A stretch of 64,000 nucleotides of DNA from an uncultured Opitutales bacterium (GCA_900548275.1 URJY01000001.1:124001-188000); one strand, 5' to 3'; shown: positions 23,525 to 32,588, counted from the stretch's first letter. The notes: generated by a model not told the origin, from the sequence alone. Numbers and translations: made by a program.

Positions 23525-25372
23525 TTATTCCACCGTTACGGCTTTTGCGAGGTTTCGCGGTTTATCTACGTCGCAGCCTCTTTCTCTGGCTATGTAGTAT
23601 GCCAGAAGTTGGAGCGGTATTGTCGCAAGGATTCCCCTAACCGATTCGTGCACTTTGGGCATCGGGATTATGTCGTCGGCTATGCCTTTGAACAGTTCGG
23701 GTTGGTCGCTTACTGCGATTATCGGGCCTTTTCTCGCCTTTACCTCCTGTGCGTTCGAGACTATCTTCAGGGCGATGTCGTCGGAGTTCGCCAGCATTAC
23801 CGACGGGCATTCGGGGCATATCAGTGCAATCGGTCCGTGTTTCATTTCCGCCGCGGGGTAGCCCTCGGCGTGGATGTACGAAATCTCCTTGAGTTTCAGT
23901 GCGCCTTCGAGCGCAATCGGAAATTCGGCGAGTCTGCCCAGAAATAGGAAGTCGTTGCACTTTGCGTATTTCTTCGCGATTTTTTCGATGTTCCCCGCCT
24001 GTTTCAGCACTTCCTCCACGACCTTGGGCAGTTCGGAGACCGCCTTTACGATTTCGCGCCCTTCGGCGAACGAAAGGTCGCGCATTCTGCCTATGTAGAG
24101 TGCGATTAGCAGGCATATGAGCACTTGCGAGGTAAAGGCTTTTGTAGACGCCACGCCCACTTCCTTGCCTGCGTACTGGTACAAGCCGCCGTCGGATTCG
24201 CGCGAGATTGTCGAGCCGATTGAATTTGTGATTGCCAGTGTGCGGAATCCCTTGCGTTTGGATTCTCTCAGGGCTTCGAGGGTGTCGAGCGTTTCGCCGC
24301 TTTGGCTTATGACGAACACGAGCGTATTTTTGTCGATTGGCGCGTTGCGGTATCTAAATTCGCTTGCGTATTCTACCTCCACGGGAATGCGCGCGTATTT
24401 TTCGATGAGGTATTCCGCCTCAAGGCAGGCGTGCCACGCCGTTCCGCAGGCGCAGAACAAAATGCGGTCAATCTGGCGCATTTCGGTCGGGGAGATGTTC
24501 AGCCCGTTCAGTTGGGCGGTCGACAGGTCGTCGGAAATTCTGCCTCTTATTGCGTTTTCGAGGGCTTTGGGCTGCTCGAAAATCTCCTTTTCCATATAGG
24601 TTTTGAAGCCGCAGAGGTCGGCGTTTTCAAGTTCCCAGTCTATTTCGTCGACGCGCACGTCAACGGGGGCGTTTGCCGTGGTGATGATGTCGCAGTTGTC
24701 GCGCGTGAGCGAGGCAATCTGTCCGTCTTCGAGGTAGATTACGTTCGATGCCCTTCCCGCGAAGCCGAGGATGTCGCTCGAGACAAGGTATTCGTTTTTG
24801 CCGACGCCGATGATTAGCGGCGAGCCTTTGCGTGCCGCGATTATTTCGTCGGGCGCGAGCTTGCTGATTACGGCGAATCCGTAAGTGCCCTCGACGTGGC
24901 GCAACGCCTTGCGGACGGCTTCCAAAAAGCGGTTTTCGTCTTTGTCGGACGTTCTGTAGAGGAAGTGGTAGTCGATTAGGTTTACGAGGGCTTCGGTGTC
25001 GGTCTGGCTTACGAAAGTGTAGCCTTTGCCGATTAGAAACTTTTTGATGTTCTCGTAATTTTCGATTATGCCGTTGTGGACGAGCGCGAAATTGCCGTCG
25101 CTTGAAAGGTGTGGGTGGGCGTTTGTGTCGGTTACCCCGCCGTGCGTCGCCCAACGGGTGTGGCTTATGCCCATCGTGGCGTGGAACGGGCGGGCGGCGA
25201 TTTCCTTCGCGAGAACGGCGACTCTGCCTTTTTTCTTTTCGACATCGAGAACGCCGTGGTCGAGCAGGGCGAGCCCTGCGGAGTCGTAGCCGCGGTATTC
25301 AAGCTTCATCAAGCCTTCGATTAAGATGGGGGTCGCGTCGCGACAACCTATGTATCCGGTAATTCCACACAT
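23525..25372 (-). CDS. glmS: Glutamine-fructose-6-phosphate aminotransferase (isomerizing)
   Basis: GlmS makes glucosamine-6-phosphate, the first step toward UDP-GlcNAc. The protein has 615 residues, the usual length. Its N-terminal nucleophile Cys is in MCGITGYIG, followed by YRGYDSAGLA, HTRWATHGG and VHNGIIENY of the glutaminase domain. Two SIS domains contain ACGTAWHACL and ISQSGETLDTLEAL, then GVASTKAFTSQ and the C-terminal KPRNLAKAVTVE. No glmS ribozyme is recognisable upstream; the 5' region instead holds an unrelated structured element at 25497-25574. Confidence 0.97.
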   Translation of the reverse strand: MCGITGYIGCRDATPILIEGLMKLEYRGYDSAGLALLDHGVLDVEKKKGRVAVLAKEIAARPFHATMGISHTRWATHGGVTDTNAHPHLSSDGNFALVHNGIIENYENIKKFLIGKGYTFVSQTDTEALVNLIDYHFLYRTSDKDENRFLEAVRKALRHVEGTYGFAVISKLAPDEIIAARKGSPLIIGVGKNEYLVSSDILGFAGRASNVIYLEDGQIASLTRDNCDIITTANAPVDVRVDEIDWELENADLCGFKTYMEKEIFEQPKALENAIRGRISDDLSTAQLNGLNISPTEMRQIDRILFCACGTAWHACLEAEYLIEKYARIPVEVEYASEFRYRNAPIDKNTLVFVISQSGETLDTLEALRESKRKGFRTLAITNSIGSTISRESDGGLYQYAGKEVGVASTKAFTSQVLICLLIALYIGRMRDLSFAEGREIVKAVSELPKVVEEVLKQAGNIEKIAKKYAKCNDFLFLGRLAEFPIALEGALKLKEISYIHAEGYPAAEMKHGPIALICPECPSVMLANSDDIALKIVSNAQEVKARKGPIIAVSDQPELFKGIADDIIPMPKVHESVRGILATIPLQLLAYYIARERGCDVDKPRNLAKAVTVE

Positions 25373-25496
25373 AACAATTGATTGTATAAAAAAGACAATT
25401 TGTTAGATTTCTTTGACACTTGCAAGCCTATTTGACGGGGTGTCGAACCCGAATAACCCGAGCGGTTAGGCAAAACGGGGTGGGGGGTCGACTTTC

Positions 25497-25574
25497 TTCG
25501 ACAGCGCCAGGGGCGTTTCGCCCCGCATTTTTTTTCGGGGCGGGCGGAAACCGCCGTTAAAAATCGCTGTCGAA
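25497..25574. other. Structured intergenic element between glmS and the LysM gene
   Basis: A 10-bp outer stem, TTCGACAGCG (25497-25506) with CGCTGTCGAA (25565-25574), encloses two inner hairpins: GGGGCG-TTT-CGCCCC (from 25510), followed by a T run, and GGCGG-AAA-CCGCC (from about 25544). The first hairpin plus T run resembles a terminator on the plus strand. CGCCCCG can alternatively pair with the later CGGGGCG, giving mutually exclusive folds. It resembles a three-way junction and matches no RNA class I can name. Confidence 0.5.
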
Positions 25575-25588
25575 ATGCTTGAAAATGC

Positions 25589-25616
25589 TTGAAAGAGCGG
25601 GCGGGCGGGCTATATT
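25589..25616 (+). promoter_or_regulatory. Predicted promoter of the LysM gene
   Basis: TTGAAA (25589-25594) and TATATT (25611-25616) are spaced by 16 bases, 36 bases before the ATG at 25652. Confidence 0.6.
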
Positions 25617-25651
25617 GCCACGCAAACAATAATACGGAATTTGACGTTAAG

Positions 25652-26224
25652 ATGAAGAATTTAAAAATCACACTACTTGCGGCGGTCGCACTGTTTGCCG
25701 CGCAGTCGGCGTTTTCGCAGTCTCTTGCCGATATGCAACAGGATATGGCTTTGCTCAAGCGCGAAGTCGGCAATCTGCGCCTCGAGGTCGAACAGCTCTC
25801 GCGCGAGAACGCAGCCCTCGAACGCAAGATTCAGCAGATGAAAAATTCGAGCTCTTCGACCGATTTGGTCAGGGCGCAGATGGCTTCCGTCCGCTCCGAC
25901 GTAAGCTCGCAGAACGAGGCTCTCAAGCGCGAAATTGTCTCGATTGTCAAGAAGGACATCGAGGCTCTCGCCGCACAGACAAACGATGCCGTCCAGAAGC
26001 TCGCCAAGGCAATCGGTCAGCGTCCGCAAGCCGAAATGCCCAAGTCTTTCGGCGACGACTACCCGAAAATGGGCATAACATACGTAGTGAAGTCGGGCGA
26101 CACGCTCGGCAAAATCGCCCGCGCAAACAATTCGAAAATCAAGTGGATTCAGGATGCCAACAAAATCGCCGACCCCAACCGCGGTCTGCGCGTGGGCGAA
26201 TCCATTTTCATCCCCCAAAATTAG
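25652..26224 (+). CDS. Secreted coiled-coil protein with C-terminal LysM domain
   Basis: The start at 25652 gives a signal peptide (MKNLKITLLAAVALFAAQSA). Residues ~25-120 form a long coiled coil (LKREVGNLRLEVEQLSREN), and the C-terminal ~45 residues are a LysM domain (YVVKSGDTLGKIARANNSKI, ending IFIPQN). LysM binds peptidoglycan, so the protein is probably a periplasmic cell-wall-associated factor. It is 14 bases upstream of parB and may be co-transcribed with it. No enzymatic domain is visible. Confidence 0.8.
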   Translation: MKNLKITLLAAVALFAAQSAFSQSLADMQQDMALLKREVGNLRLEVEQLSRENAALERKIQQMKNSSSSTDLVRAQMASVRSDVSSQNEALKREIVSIVKKDIEALAAQTNDAVQKLAKAIGQRPQAEMPKSFGDDYPKMGITYVVKSGDTLGKIARANNSKIKWIQDANKIADPNRGLRVGESIFIPQN

Positions 26225-26238
26225 GATAAGTCAAAGCT

Positions 26239-27177
26239 ATGGCAGTTTCGCGTAAAACGCTCGGTCGCGGATTGAGTTCGATTATATCGGCAGGCGCAAA
26301 AAAGGCAGCCGACAGCGGGGCACGCAAGGTCGCATCGGCGGCGCAGCCCGCGCTTTCAAAAGACGTAAAAATAGCATCGCACGGGTTATTCAGCGAAATC
26401 CCGACGGAAAAAATAATTCCAAGCCCCTATCAGGCGCGTACGGAATTCGACGAAGAGCAAATCTCGCAACTCGCCGATTCAATAGCCTCGGAGGGGCTTC
26501 TCCAGCCGCTTCTCGTCCGCCAACTCAGGGACGGGCAGTACGAACTGCTTGCGGGCGAACGGCGCCTGCGCGCGTGCAGGCAACTCGGGATGAAGCGCGT
26601 CGTGGCGTGCGTGCAGTCGGCAAGCGACGCTTCGTCGGCGGCAAAGGGGCTTATCGAAAACCTTCAGCGTTCGGACCTCAACCCCGTCGAAGAGGCGCGC
26701 GGAATCCTCAATATGATGGAGAATTTCCACCTCACGCAGGAGGCGGTTTCGCAACGTCTGGGCAAGCCGCGCTCGAGCGTGGCAAACTCGCTGCGTCTGC
26801 TCAAACTGCCCGAGGAAATCCGCGGATACATCTCGAAAGGGCTTCTTAGCCTTGGGCACGCAAAGGTGATTATGGGCTTGGACGACGCCGTACAGCAGAC
26901 CGTTCTCGCCCGAAAAATCATCGAGAACGACCTCAATGTCCGTGCCGCCGAAGACGTCGTAAAGCGCATGAAAGGCGGCTCGACCGACAGAATTGCGCCG
27001 TCGCTGACATCCACGGCGAAGAACGCGGTAATCCGCGACATCCAGAACAGGATTTCGTCGCGCCTGAATGCGGAAGTCGAAATCAAGCACGGACAGAAGC
27101 GCGGGAAAATCGTAATATCGTACATCGGCAACGACGACTTGGAGCGCATTCTGCAGCTTATCGGCGTAAAACTCTGA
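26239..27177 (+). CDS. parB: Chromosome partitioning protein ParB
   Basis: This 312-residue ParB/Spo0J protein binds parS sites and acts as a CTP-dependent DNA clamp. The N-terminal CTPase domain carries the GERRLRACRQLG motif and ENLQRSDLNPVEEARG. The helix-turn-helix lies in LTQEAVSQRLGKPRSSVANS, and a C-terminal dimerisation domain ends the chain. The N terminus ALGRGLSSI-like motif (TLGRGLSSIIS) is the ParA-contacting segment. parA is not adjacent here, unlike in most genomes. Confidence 0.93.
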   Translation: MAVSRKTLGRGLSSIISAGAKKAADSGARKVASAAQPALSKDVKIASHGLFSEIPTEKIIPSPYQARTEFDEEQISQLADSIASEGLLQPLLVRQLRDGQYELLAGERRLRACRQLGMKRVVACVQSASDASSAAKGLIENLQRSDLNPVEEARGILNMMENFHLTQEAVSQRLGKPRSSVANSLRLLKLPEEIRGYISKGLLSLGHAKVIMGLDDAVQQTVLARKIIENDLNVRAAEDVVKRMKGGSTDRIAPSLTSTAKNAVIRDIQNRISSRLNAEVEIKHGQKRGKIVISYIGNDDLERILQLIGVKL

Positions 27178-28166
27178 TGCGCATGTTTCGCAAAACTTCG
27201 ATTCTTGCGGCGGGATTGCTTTTTGCTCTTCCGCTTTGTTGTTTTGCGGTAAAAAGCAACGACTTTACAAAAGCGTCAAATTCACATTCCCGCAAATACC
27301 AGACCGAAAAGAGCAGGTACGGCGAGGAACGCTCGCGAATGCAGGACAAGCGCGCCGATTCGAAAATGTTTTCCCCCAAGACGGGCACTTCCGAATTTCA
27401 GGGCGAAAAATTCAACGCAGCCAATGAGCAGGCGGCGCAGGCGCAGTTCGATAAAATTTTGCCCGACGCCTCGAAGAAATTCGACGGCAAGATGTTCGAG
27501 GGCGCGCGCGACAACGTTTCAATAGGCGACAAACGCGCGCAAATTGTGAATACCGACCTGAACCTGTCGAAAAAATACGAAGGGAAAATCGACATCTACA
27601 AGCGCGATGTCGACAAACAGCGCGAAATCGACGCCTACTATTCGTCGCTTTCATCGCGCTCGATGGACGAGATTAACAAATTTTATTCCCGCGCCTCTCG
27701 CGACCCGTCCGCCGCCGACAAGGTGGAACGCGCGGGGGAGCAACTCAACGACGACTCCGACGACTTCTTCGATTTCCTTTCGTCGAAGGAAAAAATAGAG
27801 CGCAGCCCCGTGTCGTTTTCGGGGCACGAAATTTCGCGCGACGAATTTTTCGGCAGGCGCGCCGCCGAAGCCGAAATTTCCAAGCGCGGCGGCGGTGTGC
27901 AAACGGCGAATCTTCCGCAAAACGCGGCGCAAAATCTGCCCGCGCAAACTTCGTCGCAAACGCCCGTGGTGCGCAGGCAGACCGCAAACGGCGAATTTAC
28001 GCAAACGCGCGTTGTAAGCCCGAGTTCGCAGGTTCGCACGCCGTCGCGCAAAGACGTTGCGGAAGAGACGATAGACCCGAACAGGGCTAAAAAGCTCCAC
28101 TTCCTGAACGTGCCCGATAATATGCGCTCAAAGGCGACGATTAAAGTTCAAGTCAAGGAAGATTAA
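27177..28166 (+). CDS. Secreted protein of unknown function after parB
   Basis: The ATG at 27177 overlaps the parB stop codon. The 329-residue product has a signal peptide (MFRKTSILAAGLLFALPLCC, using Met3) and a charged, low-complexity mature part with many Lys, Asp and Ser. A Gln/Thr/Ser-rich linker (residues ~245-290) precedes a short conserved-looking C terminus (KKLHFLNVPDNMRSK). No known domain is recognised. Its overlap with parB suggests co-expression, but nothing in the sequence points to a segregation role. Confidence 0.6.
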   Translation: MRMFRKTSILAAGLLFALPLCCFAVKSNDFTKASNSHSRKYQTEKSRYGEERSRMQDKRADSKMFSPKTGTSEFQGEKFNAANEQAAQAQFDKILPDASKKFDGKMFEGARDNVSIGDKRAQIVNTDLNLSKKYEGKIDIYKRDVDKQREIDAYYSSLSSRSMDEINKFYSRASRDPSAADKVERAGEQLNDDSDDFFDFLSSKEKIERSPVSFSGHEISRDEFFGRRAAEAEISKRGGGVQTANLPQNAAQNLPAQTSSQTPVVRRQTANGEFTQTRVVSPSSQVRTPSRKDVAEETIDPNRAKKLHFLNVPDNMRSKATIKVQVKED

Positions 28167-28169
28167 GTT

Positions 28170-28663
28170 GTAAAATGAATAATGAATTGTGCCGTACATT
28201 TTATAGCGGCACAAGAATGAATTTCGGCGTACCTTTATAACGCCGAAAGAACCTACGCGACGGTAGGAGCTGTAGAATTAAAAATGAATAATGAAAAATG
28301 AATAATTGGGGTTTACACCGCTTTGCGGGCAAACCCTATTGTCTCACTGGTGTTATACTTTGTTACGGTAGTTATCTTGGAGAATGGATACCTCCGACGT
28401 ATAAGACAGCAATACGTACTGTAAAAAAACCGAACTATCCGAAAACTCCGAGTAAGTTATTAAAACAAAGAAATTCGCCTGCGAGAGTCGAGGGCGCGAA
28501 CGCGCCCCAATTATTCATTATTCATTATTCATTATTCATTTTTCATTATTCATTACACAGCTCCTACCGTCGCGATTCTTGTTGTTCTTTCAGCGTGTAT
28601 ACTATACGCTGAAATTCATTCTTTTTGCGTTATAAATGTACGGCACAATTCATTTTTCATTAC
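28170..28663. repeat. Long imperfect inverted-repeat element (MITE-like)
   Basis: The left arm (28170-28311) and the reverse complement of the right arm (28505-28663) match over most of their length. The shared blocks in order are GAATTGTGCCGTACATTT, GAATGAATTTC, a hairpin, GCGACGGTAGGAGCTGT and runs of AATGAATAATGAA ending TTGGGG. The hairpin stem differs between the arms but keeps pairing: TTTCGGCG/CGCCGAAA at 28222-28248 and TTTCAGCG/CGCTGAAA at 28588-28614. The central ~190 bases hold no convincing gene; an ORF at 28298-28612 mostly translates the repeats. No target duplication is visible. Confidence 0.75.
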
Positions 28664-28730
28664 AGAAAGGGTCTTTGCCTTTGTTGAAAAAAGTGTTGCG
28701 GGGGAGTCTGTTAATGTTAGGGTTGTCGGT

Positions 28731-29591
28731 ATGAATTTAATCGGAACAGCGACTGTTTTGGGCGCGGGGCTTTTGGGCGCGTCATTTGCCAAGGCGGCGA
28801 AAAAATACGGGGTTGCCGAAAGGGTCTGCGTGTGGTCGCGCGGCGCAACCACACGCGCCAAGTGCGCAGCATTGCCCGAAGTGTTCGACGCGGTTTTCGA
28901 CACGCCCCAAGAGGCGGTCGCCGATGCCGATTTGGTCGTGCTTTGCGCCCCTACGGCAAACATTCCAGAACTTGCGGCGCAGATTGCGCCCGCGCTCAAA
29001 AATGGCGCAATCGTAACGGATGTCGGCAGCGTCAAAAAAATCATATGCGATTCCTGCGGCGAGGCTCTTAAAAATTCGCAGGCGGTTTTCGTCGGTTCGC
29101 ACCCGATGGCTGGGTCTGAGAAAATCGGCATAGACTATTCCGACGCCGACTTGTTCAAAACGCGCCCGTGCTTTGTTACGCCGTCCGAGTCGGCACAATC
29201 GCACGAAGCGGCGGAACTGCTTTCGAAAGTCTGGTCGGCGTTCGGTATGCGCGTCTACGAAGTCGCGCCGTCGAAACACGACGAGATTGTCGCAAACGTA
29301 AGCCATATGCCGCACATCATCGCGGGTCTGCAGTGCTGCTGCGCAGCCGAATTCAAGGGCGGCGATTTGCGCGACTACGCCGGCCCCGGGTTTAGGGACA
29401 GCACGCGCATATCGTCGGGAAACCCCGAAATTTGGGACTCGATAATAGCCGACAACCGCGCGGAAATCCTCAAGGCGTTGAGGCATTTTTCGGCAAAACT
29501 TTCGGAGACAATCGCCGATATCGAATCGGGAGATTCCGAAAAAATCGGCGGGATGCTGAGAACCGCAAAGACGTACAGAGATAAACTTTAA
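28731..29591 (+). CDS. tyrA: Prephenate dehydrogenase
   Basis: TyrA oxidatively decarboxylates prephenate on the way to tyrosine. The 286-residue protein begins with an NAD-binding Rossmann motif (VLGAGLLGASFAKA), has DVGSVKK, the catalytic His in GSHPMAGSEK, and HDEIVANVSHMPHIIA in the helical domain, all diagnostic of TyrA. There is no fused chorismate mutase or ACT domain. It lies 11 bases upstream of aroA-cmk, forming an aromatic-amino-acid unit apart from the trp operon. Confidence 0.93.
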   Translation: MNLIGTATVLGAGLLGASFAKAAKKYGVAERVCVWSRGATTRAKCAALPEVFDAVFDTPQEAVADADLVVLCAPTANIPELAAQIAPALKNGAIVTDVGSVKKIICDSCGEALKNSQAVFVGSHPMAGSEKIGIDYSDADLFKTRPCFVTPSESAQSHEAAELLSKVWSAFGMRVYEVAPSKHDEIVANVSHMPHIIAGLQCCCAAEFKGGDLRDYAGPGFRDSTRISSGNPEIWDSIIADNRAEILKALRHFSAKLSETIADIESGDSEKIGGMLRTAKTYRDKL

Positions 29592-29602
29592 TAAAAAACG
29601 AT

Positions 29603-31591
29603 ATGAAATCCGAAATTTCGATAAAACCTTTCCGCGAATGCAGGGCTGCGGCGACGCTCCCGGGGTCGAAGAGCATAACAAACCGCGCGATGATTCTTGC
29701 GGCAATCGCGGGCGGGCGCACGGTGTTGGAGGGCGCGCTTTTCTCGCGCGACACGCTGATTATGGCGGACTGTCTGCGCAAACTCGGCTATATGGTTCGC
29801 CTCGATTCCGACGCAAAGCGAATCGAGATTGAGTCGGCGGGCTCGGGCATTCCCAATTCGTCGGCGGAAATGGACGTCGGCAACGCTGGCACGGCGGCGC
29901 GTTTCGTTACGGCGTTTGTCGCGCTCCGCAAGGGCGGCAACTATCTTTTCACCTGCGACGACGCCATGCGCGCGCGCCCGCTGAAGGGGCTTATAGACGC
30001 GTTGAAATCGCAGGGGGCGGTTTTCGAATTTCTCGGCGAGGAAAACCACTTTCCGTTCAGAATGAAAACGTGCGGACTGCACGGCGGCGAAATCTCGATA
30101 GACGCGGGCGAGTCGAGCCAGATGCTCTCGGGTCTGCTGATGGCGGCGGTCGGTGCGGACGCTCCGACGACGGTGAAACTTTCGGGCGAAACGGTTTCGA
30201 AGCCGTTCGTAAAAATGACGGTTTCGATGATGGCGCAGTTCGGCTTCGAATGCTGCGGCGACGGCGAAAACTTTATGGTAAAGCCCCGCAAGTCGGGCGC
30301 GGGCGAACGCGTGTATGCGGTCGAGCCAGACGCGACGGCGGCGAGCTATTTTGCGACGCTTCCCGCGGTTGTCGGCGGCGTATCGGAGCTGCCGAATTTC
30401 GGCGGTTGCGCGCTTCAGGGTGATGCCGCATATATCGACGTTCTGAAGTCCCTCGGGCTTGTAAAGACCGCGAAAGTCGGCGACAATCTGCTTGTTTTCG
30501 GCGGCGGTGCGGCGTTCCCCGAAGTTGCGGAGGTCGATTTCAACGACATCTCCGACACGTTCCTTTCGCTCGCGGCGGTTTCGATTCTGCTTCCGTTCAG
30601 GTTGCACATCACGGGAATCGGGCACACCCGCAAGCAGGAAACCGACAGGGTTGCGGCGGTCGCGCGCGAGCTGCGCAAGTTCTGCGCGTCGGTGGAGGAG
30701 GGCGACGGCGACATTCTTATAACGCCGTACACGCGCGCGGAGCTGCTCGGCAAACTTTCGGGCGAAACGCCCGTGGAGACGTACGACGACCACAGAATCG
30801 CGATGAGTTTTGCGATTGCGGGGTGCGTCGACATTCGCGGCGACGGTTCGCCGTGGATAAAAATTGTCAATCCCGAATGTACGTCGAAGACGTGGGGCGA
30901 ATTTTTCGAGGTGCTCTACACCGTGCGCGAGGACTCGCGCAAGTTCCGCGTGGTGGCGATAGACGGCGGCGCGGCGGTCGGCAAGTCGAGCGTCTCGCGC
31001 GAATGCTCGCGGATTCTGCGCTATATGCACGTCGACACGGGGGCGCACTACAGAACCGTGGCGTACGGGTTGCTCGAGCGCGGCGCGGATTCTTCGGATG
31101 TCGCGAAGATTTCGGACGAGCTTGGCGGGCTTGAAATCGGCGCGGAGCTTGACGGCAATTCGGCAAAAATCACACTCGGCGGAAAAATCGTACCCGACTC
31201 GGAAATACGGAACGAGCGCATAAATTCGAAGGTCGCCGAATACGCGTCGCTGCCGATTGTTCGCGAATTTCTGAAAAACTACCAGCGTTCGATGGCGGAC
31301 TTCGCTCGTTCGCACGGCTTCGACGGAATGATTATGGAGGGGCGCGACATAGGCTCGGTGATTTTCCCCGACGCCGACACGCGCATATATCTCGACGCCG
31401 ACGAGCAGACGCGCGCCGCGCGCCGCGCAAAAGAGGGCATTTCGGACTCGATAAAGAAGCGCGACGACCTCGACAAAAAACGCAAAACCGCGCCCCTCGT
31501 ATGTCCCGAAGGCGCGCTGCGCATAGACACTTCGCATATGACAAAGGATGAAGTCGTAGAGCGTACGCTTTCGGCGATACTCGAATCGTAG
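29603..31591 (+). CDS. aroA-cmk: Fused EPSP synthase and cytidylate kinase
   Basis: Residues 1 to about 440 form a complete 3-phosphoshikimate 1-carboxyvinyltransferase: PGSKSITNRAMILA, the GNAGTAARF signature and HTRKQETDRVAAV near the end. From about residue 449 a cytidylate kinase begins with a P-loop (AIDGGAAVGKSSVSRE), then GAHYRTVAYGLLERG, MIMEGRDIGSVIFPDAD and RRAKEG. The P-loop has AAVGKSS where most Cmk proteins have AASGKST. The frame is continuous over 662 codons with no stop between domains. The fusion links shikimate-pathway and CMP-phosphorylation enzymes; I recall such fusions in Verrucomicrobia and relatives. Confidence 0.93.
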   Translation: MKSEISIKPFRECRAAATLPGSKSITNRAMILAAIAGGRTVLEGALFSRDTLIMADCLRKLGYMVRLDSDAKRIEIESAGSGIPNSSAEMDVGNAGTAARFVTAFVALRKGGNYLFTCDDAMRARPLKGLIDALKSQGAVFEFLGEENHFPFRMKTCGLHGGEISIDAGESSQMLSGLLMAAVGADAPTTVKLSGETVSKPFVKMTVSMMAQFGFECCGDGENFMVKPRKSGAGERVYAVEPDATAASYFATLPAVVGGVSELPNFGGCALQGDAAYIDVLKSLGLVKTAKVGDNLLVFGGGAAFPEVAEVDFNDISDTFLSLAAVSILLPFRLHITGIGHTRKQETDRVAAVARELRKFCASVEEGDGDILITPYTRAELLGKLSGETPVETYDDHRIAMSFAIAGCVDIRGDGSPWIKIVNPECTSKTWGEFFEVLYTVREDSRKFRVVAIDGGAAVGKSSVSRECSRILRYMHVDTGAHYRTVAYGLLERGADSSDVAKISDELGGLEIGAELDGNSAKITLGGKIVPDSEIRNERINSKVAEYASLPIVREFLKNYQRSMADFARSHGFDGMIMEGRDIGSVIFPDADTRIYLDADEQTRAARRAKEGISDSIKKRDDLDKKRKTAPLVCPEGALRIDTSHMTKDEVVERTLSAILES

Positions 31592-31597
31592 CCTCCG

Positions 31598-32257
31598 ATG
31601 AGAACGCGGTTTTTCAACATCGGCAAGGGGCGTTACGTCTACAAGGGGTGGTGGATTTTCTCGTCGATTGTCTGCGACGTTTTCGGCAGAATCGAGCTGT
31701 ACGGCTACGAAAACGTGCCGAAAGAGCCGTGCATTATCGTGGCGAACCACGTCAGCTATCTCGACCCGATGGCGGCGGCGTTCTTCCACGAAACCGAGTT
31801 GTGCGCGGTTGCGCGCGACACGTTGATGAACGGCAAAATTTCGGGCGCGCTCTTCCGCAGGCTCAACGCAATTCCGATTAAACGCGGCTCGTCGGGCAAT
31901 CTCGGGGCATTCCGCGACGTTCTTTCGCGGATAAAATCGGGCATAGGCGTGATAATTTTTCCAGAGGGCACGCGCAGCTTCGACGGCGAACTGCAAAAGG
32001 GCAAGGCGGGCGCGGGGCTTCTGGCGATAAAGTCTGGCGCGCCGATTCTGCCGCTGAGGTCTTTCAATATGTACGACATTCTTCCGCGCACGGGCAAATT
32101 GCGCGGCGGCACGCGGCTGATTATCTGCGCGGGCAAGCCTATCGACCCGAAGGAAATCGACCCCGGCAAGGACGCGCCCGAACGCGCGCAGATTATCGTG
32201 GACAGAATTATGGAACGAATCGCGGCGATAGAGCCGCCAGAGCTTAGGGAAATTTGA
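31598..32257 (+). CDS. plsC: 1-acyl-sn-glycerol-3-phosphate acyltransferase
   Basis: The 219-residue protein has the PlsC motifs in order: NHVSYLDPMA (the HxxxxD catalytic motif), a substrate-binding region ending NAIPIKRG, FPEGTRSFDG, and LPLRSFNMYD. It would acylate lysophosphatidic acid at the inner membrane to make phosphatidic acid. It starts 6 bases after aroA-cmk and is followed without a gap by the SMR gene, so the four genes from tyrA on are probably one operon. Confidence 0.9.
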   Translation: MRTRFFNIGKGRYVYKGWWIFSSIVCDVFGRIELYGYENVPKEPCIIVANHVSYLDPMAAAFFHETELCAVARDTLMNGKISGALFRRLNAIPIKRGSSGNLGAFRDVLSRIKSGIGVIIFPEGTRSFDGELQKGKAGAGLLAIKSGAPILPLRSFNMYDILPRTGKLRGGTRLIICAGKPIDPKEIDPGKDAPERAQIIVDRIMERIAAIEPPELREI

Positions 32258-32259
32258 CA

Positions 32260-32583
32260 ATGATAAACTGGATATCTCTTTTTACGGCGGGAGTGCTCGA
32301 AATTGTCTGGGTGGTCGCGCTGAAATACTCCGAAAACTTTTCGAAACTCGTACCGACGGCGGTGTTTGTGGTTTCGATTGTCTCGAGCTTTCTGCTGCTC
32401 AACTTTGCGATACGCTCGCTTCCGCTCGGGCTTTCGTACGCAATCTGGACGGGGATGGGCGCGGCGGGCGCGGTCGCCGCGGGAATCGTGCTTTTCCACG
32501 AACCAACGGGATTTTGGCAACTGCTGTTCCTCTCGATGATTGTCGTGGGGATTATCGGAATCAACTTCGTTTCCGAACACTGA
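32260..32583 (+). CDS. SMR-family exporter, SugE/Gdx-like
   Basis: The 107-residue protein has four hydrophobic helices with the essential Glu14 in FTAGVLEIVWVVALKYSE. The SMR signature SLPLGLSYAIWTGMGAAGAV is present, as is a C-terminal LSMIVVGIIGINF. The wording of helix 1 (EIVWVVALKYS) fits the SugE/Gdx subgroup, which exports guanidinium ions, better than multidrug EmrE. The ATG at 32260 is 2 bases after the plsC stop; a TTG at 32254 is an alternative start. Confidence 0.85.
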   Translation: MINWISLFTAGVLEIVWVVALKYSENFSKLVPTAVFVVSIVSSFLLLNFAIRSLPLGLSYAIWTGMGAAGAVAAGIVLFHEPTGFWQLLFLSMIVVGIIGINFVSEH

Positions 32584-32588
32584 TTGCG

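Noticed and set aside
25373..25651. glmS ribozyme upstream of glmS
   Set aside because: The plus strand contains AGCGCC, but glmS is on the minus strand and the conserved core and cleavage site are not found in its 5' region.
26239..27177. parS sites near parB
   Set aside because: I looked for the TGTTTCACGTGAAACA type palindrome around parB and saw none.
28298..28612. 104-codon ORF inside the inverted-repeat element
   Set aside because: Its C-terminal half translates the ATTCATTATTCATT repeats and there is no ribosome site or recognised domain.
29588..32260. Very long minus-strand frame (890 codons) opposite aroA-cmk and plsC
   Set aside because: It is the antisense of three clear genes, rich in Arg and without domain motifs; GC-biased third positions open such frames.
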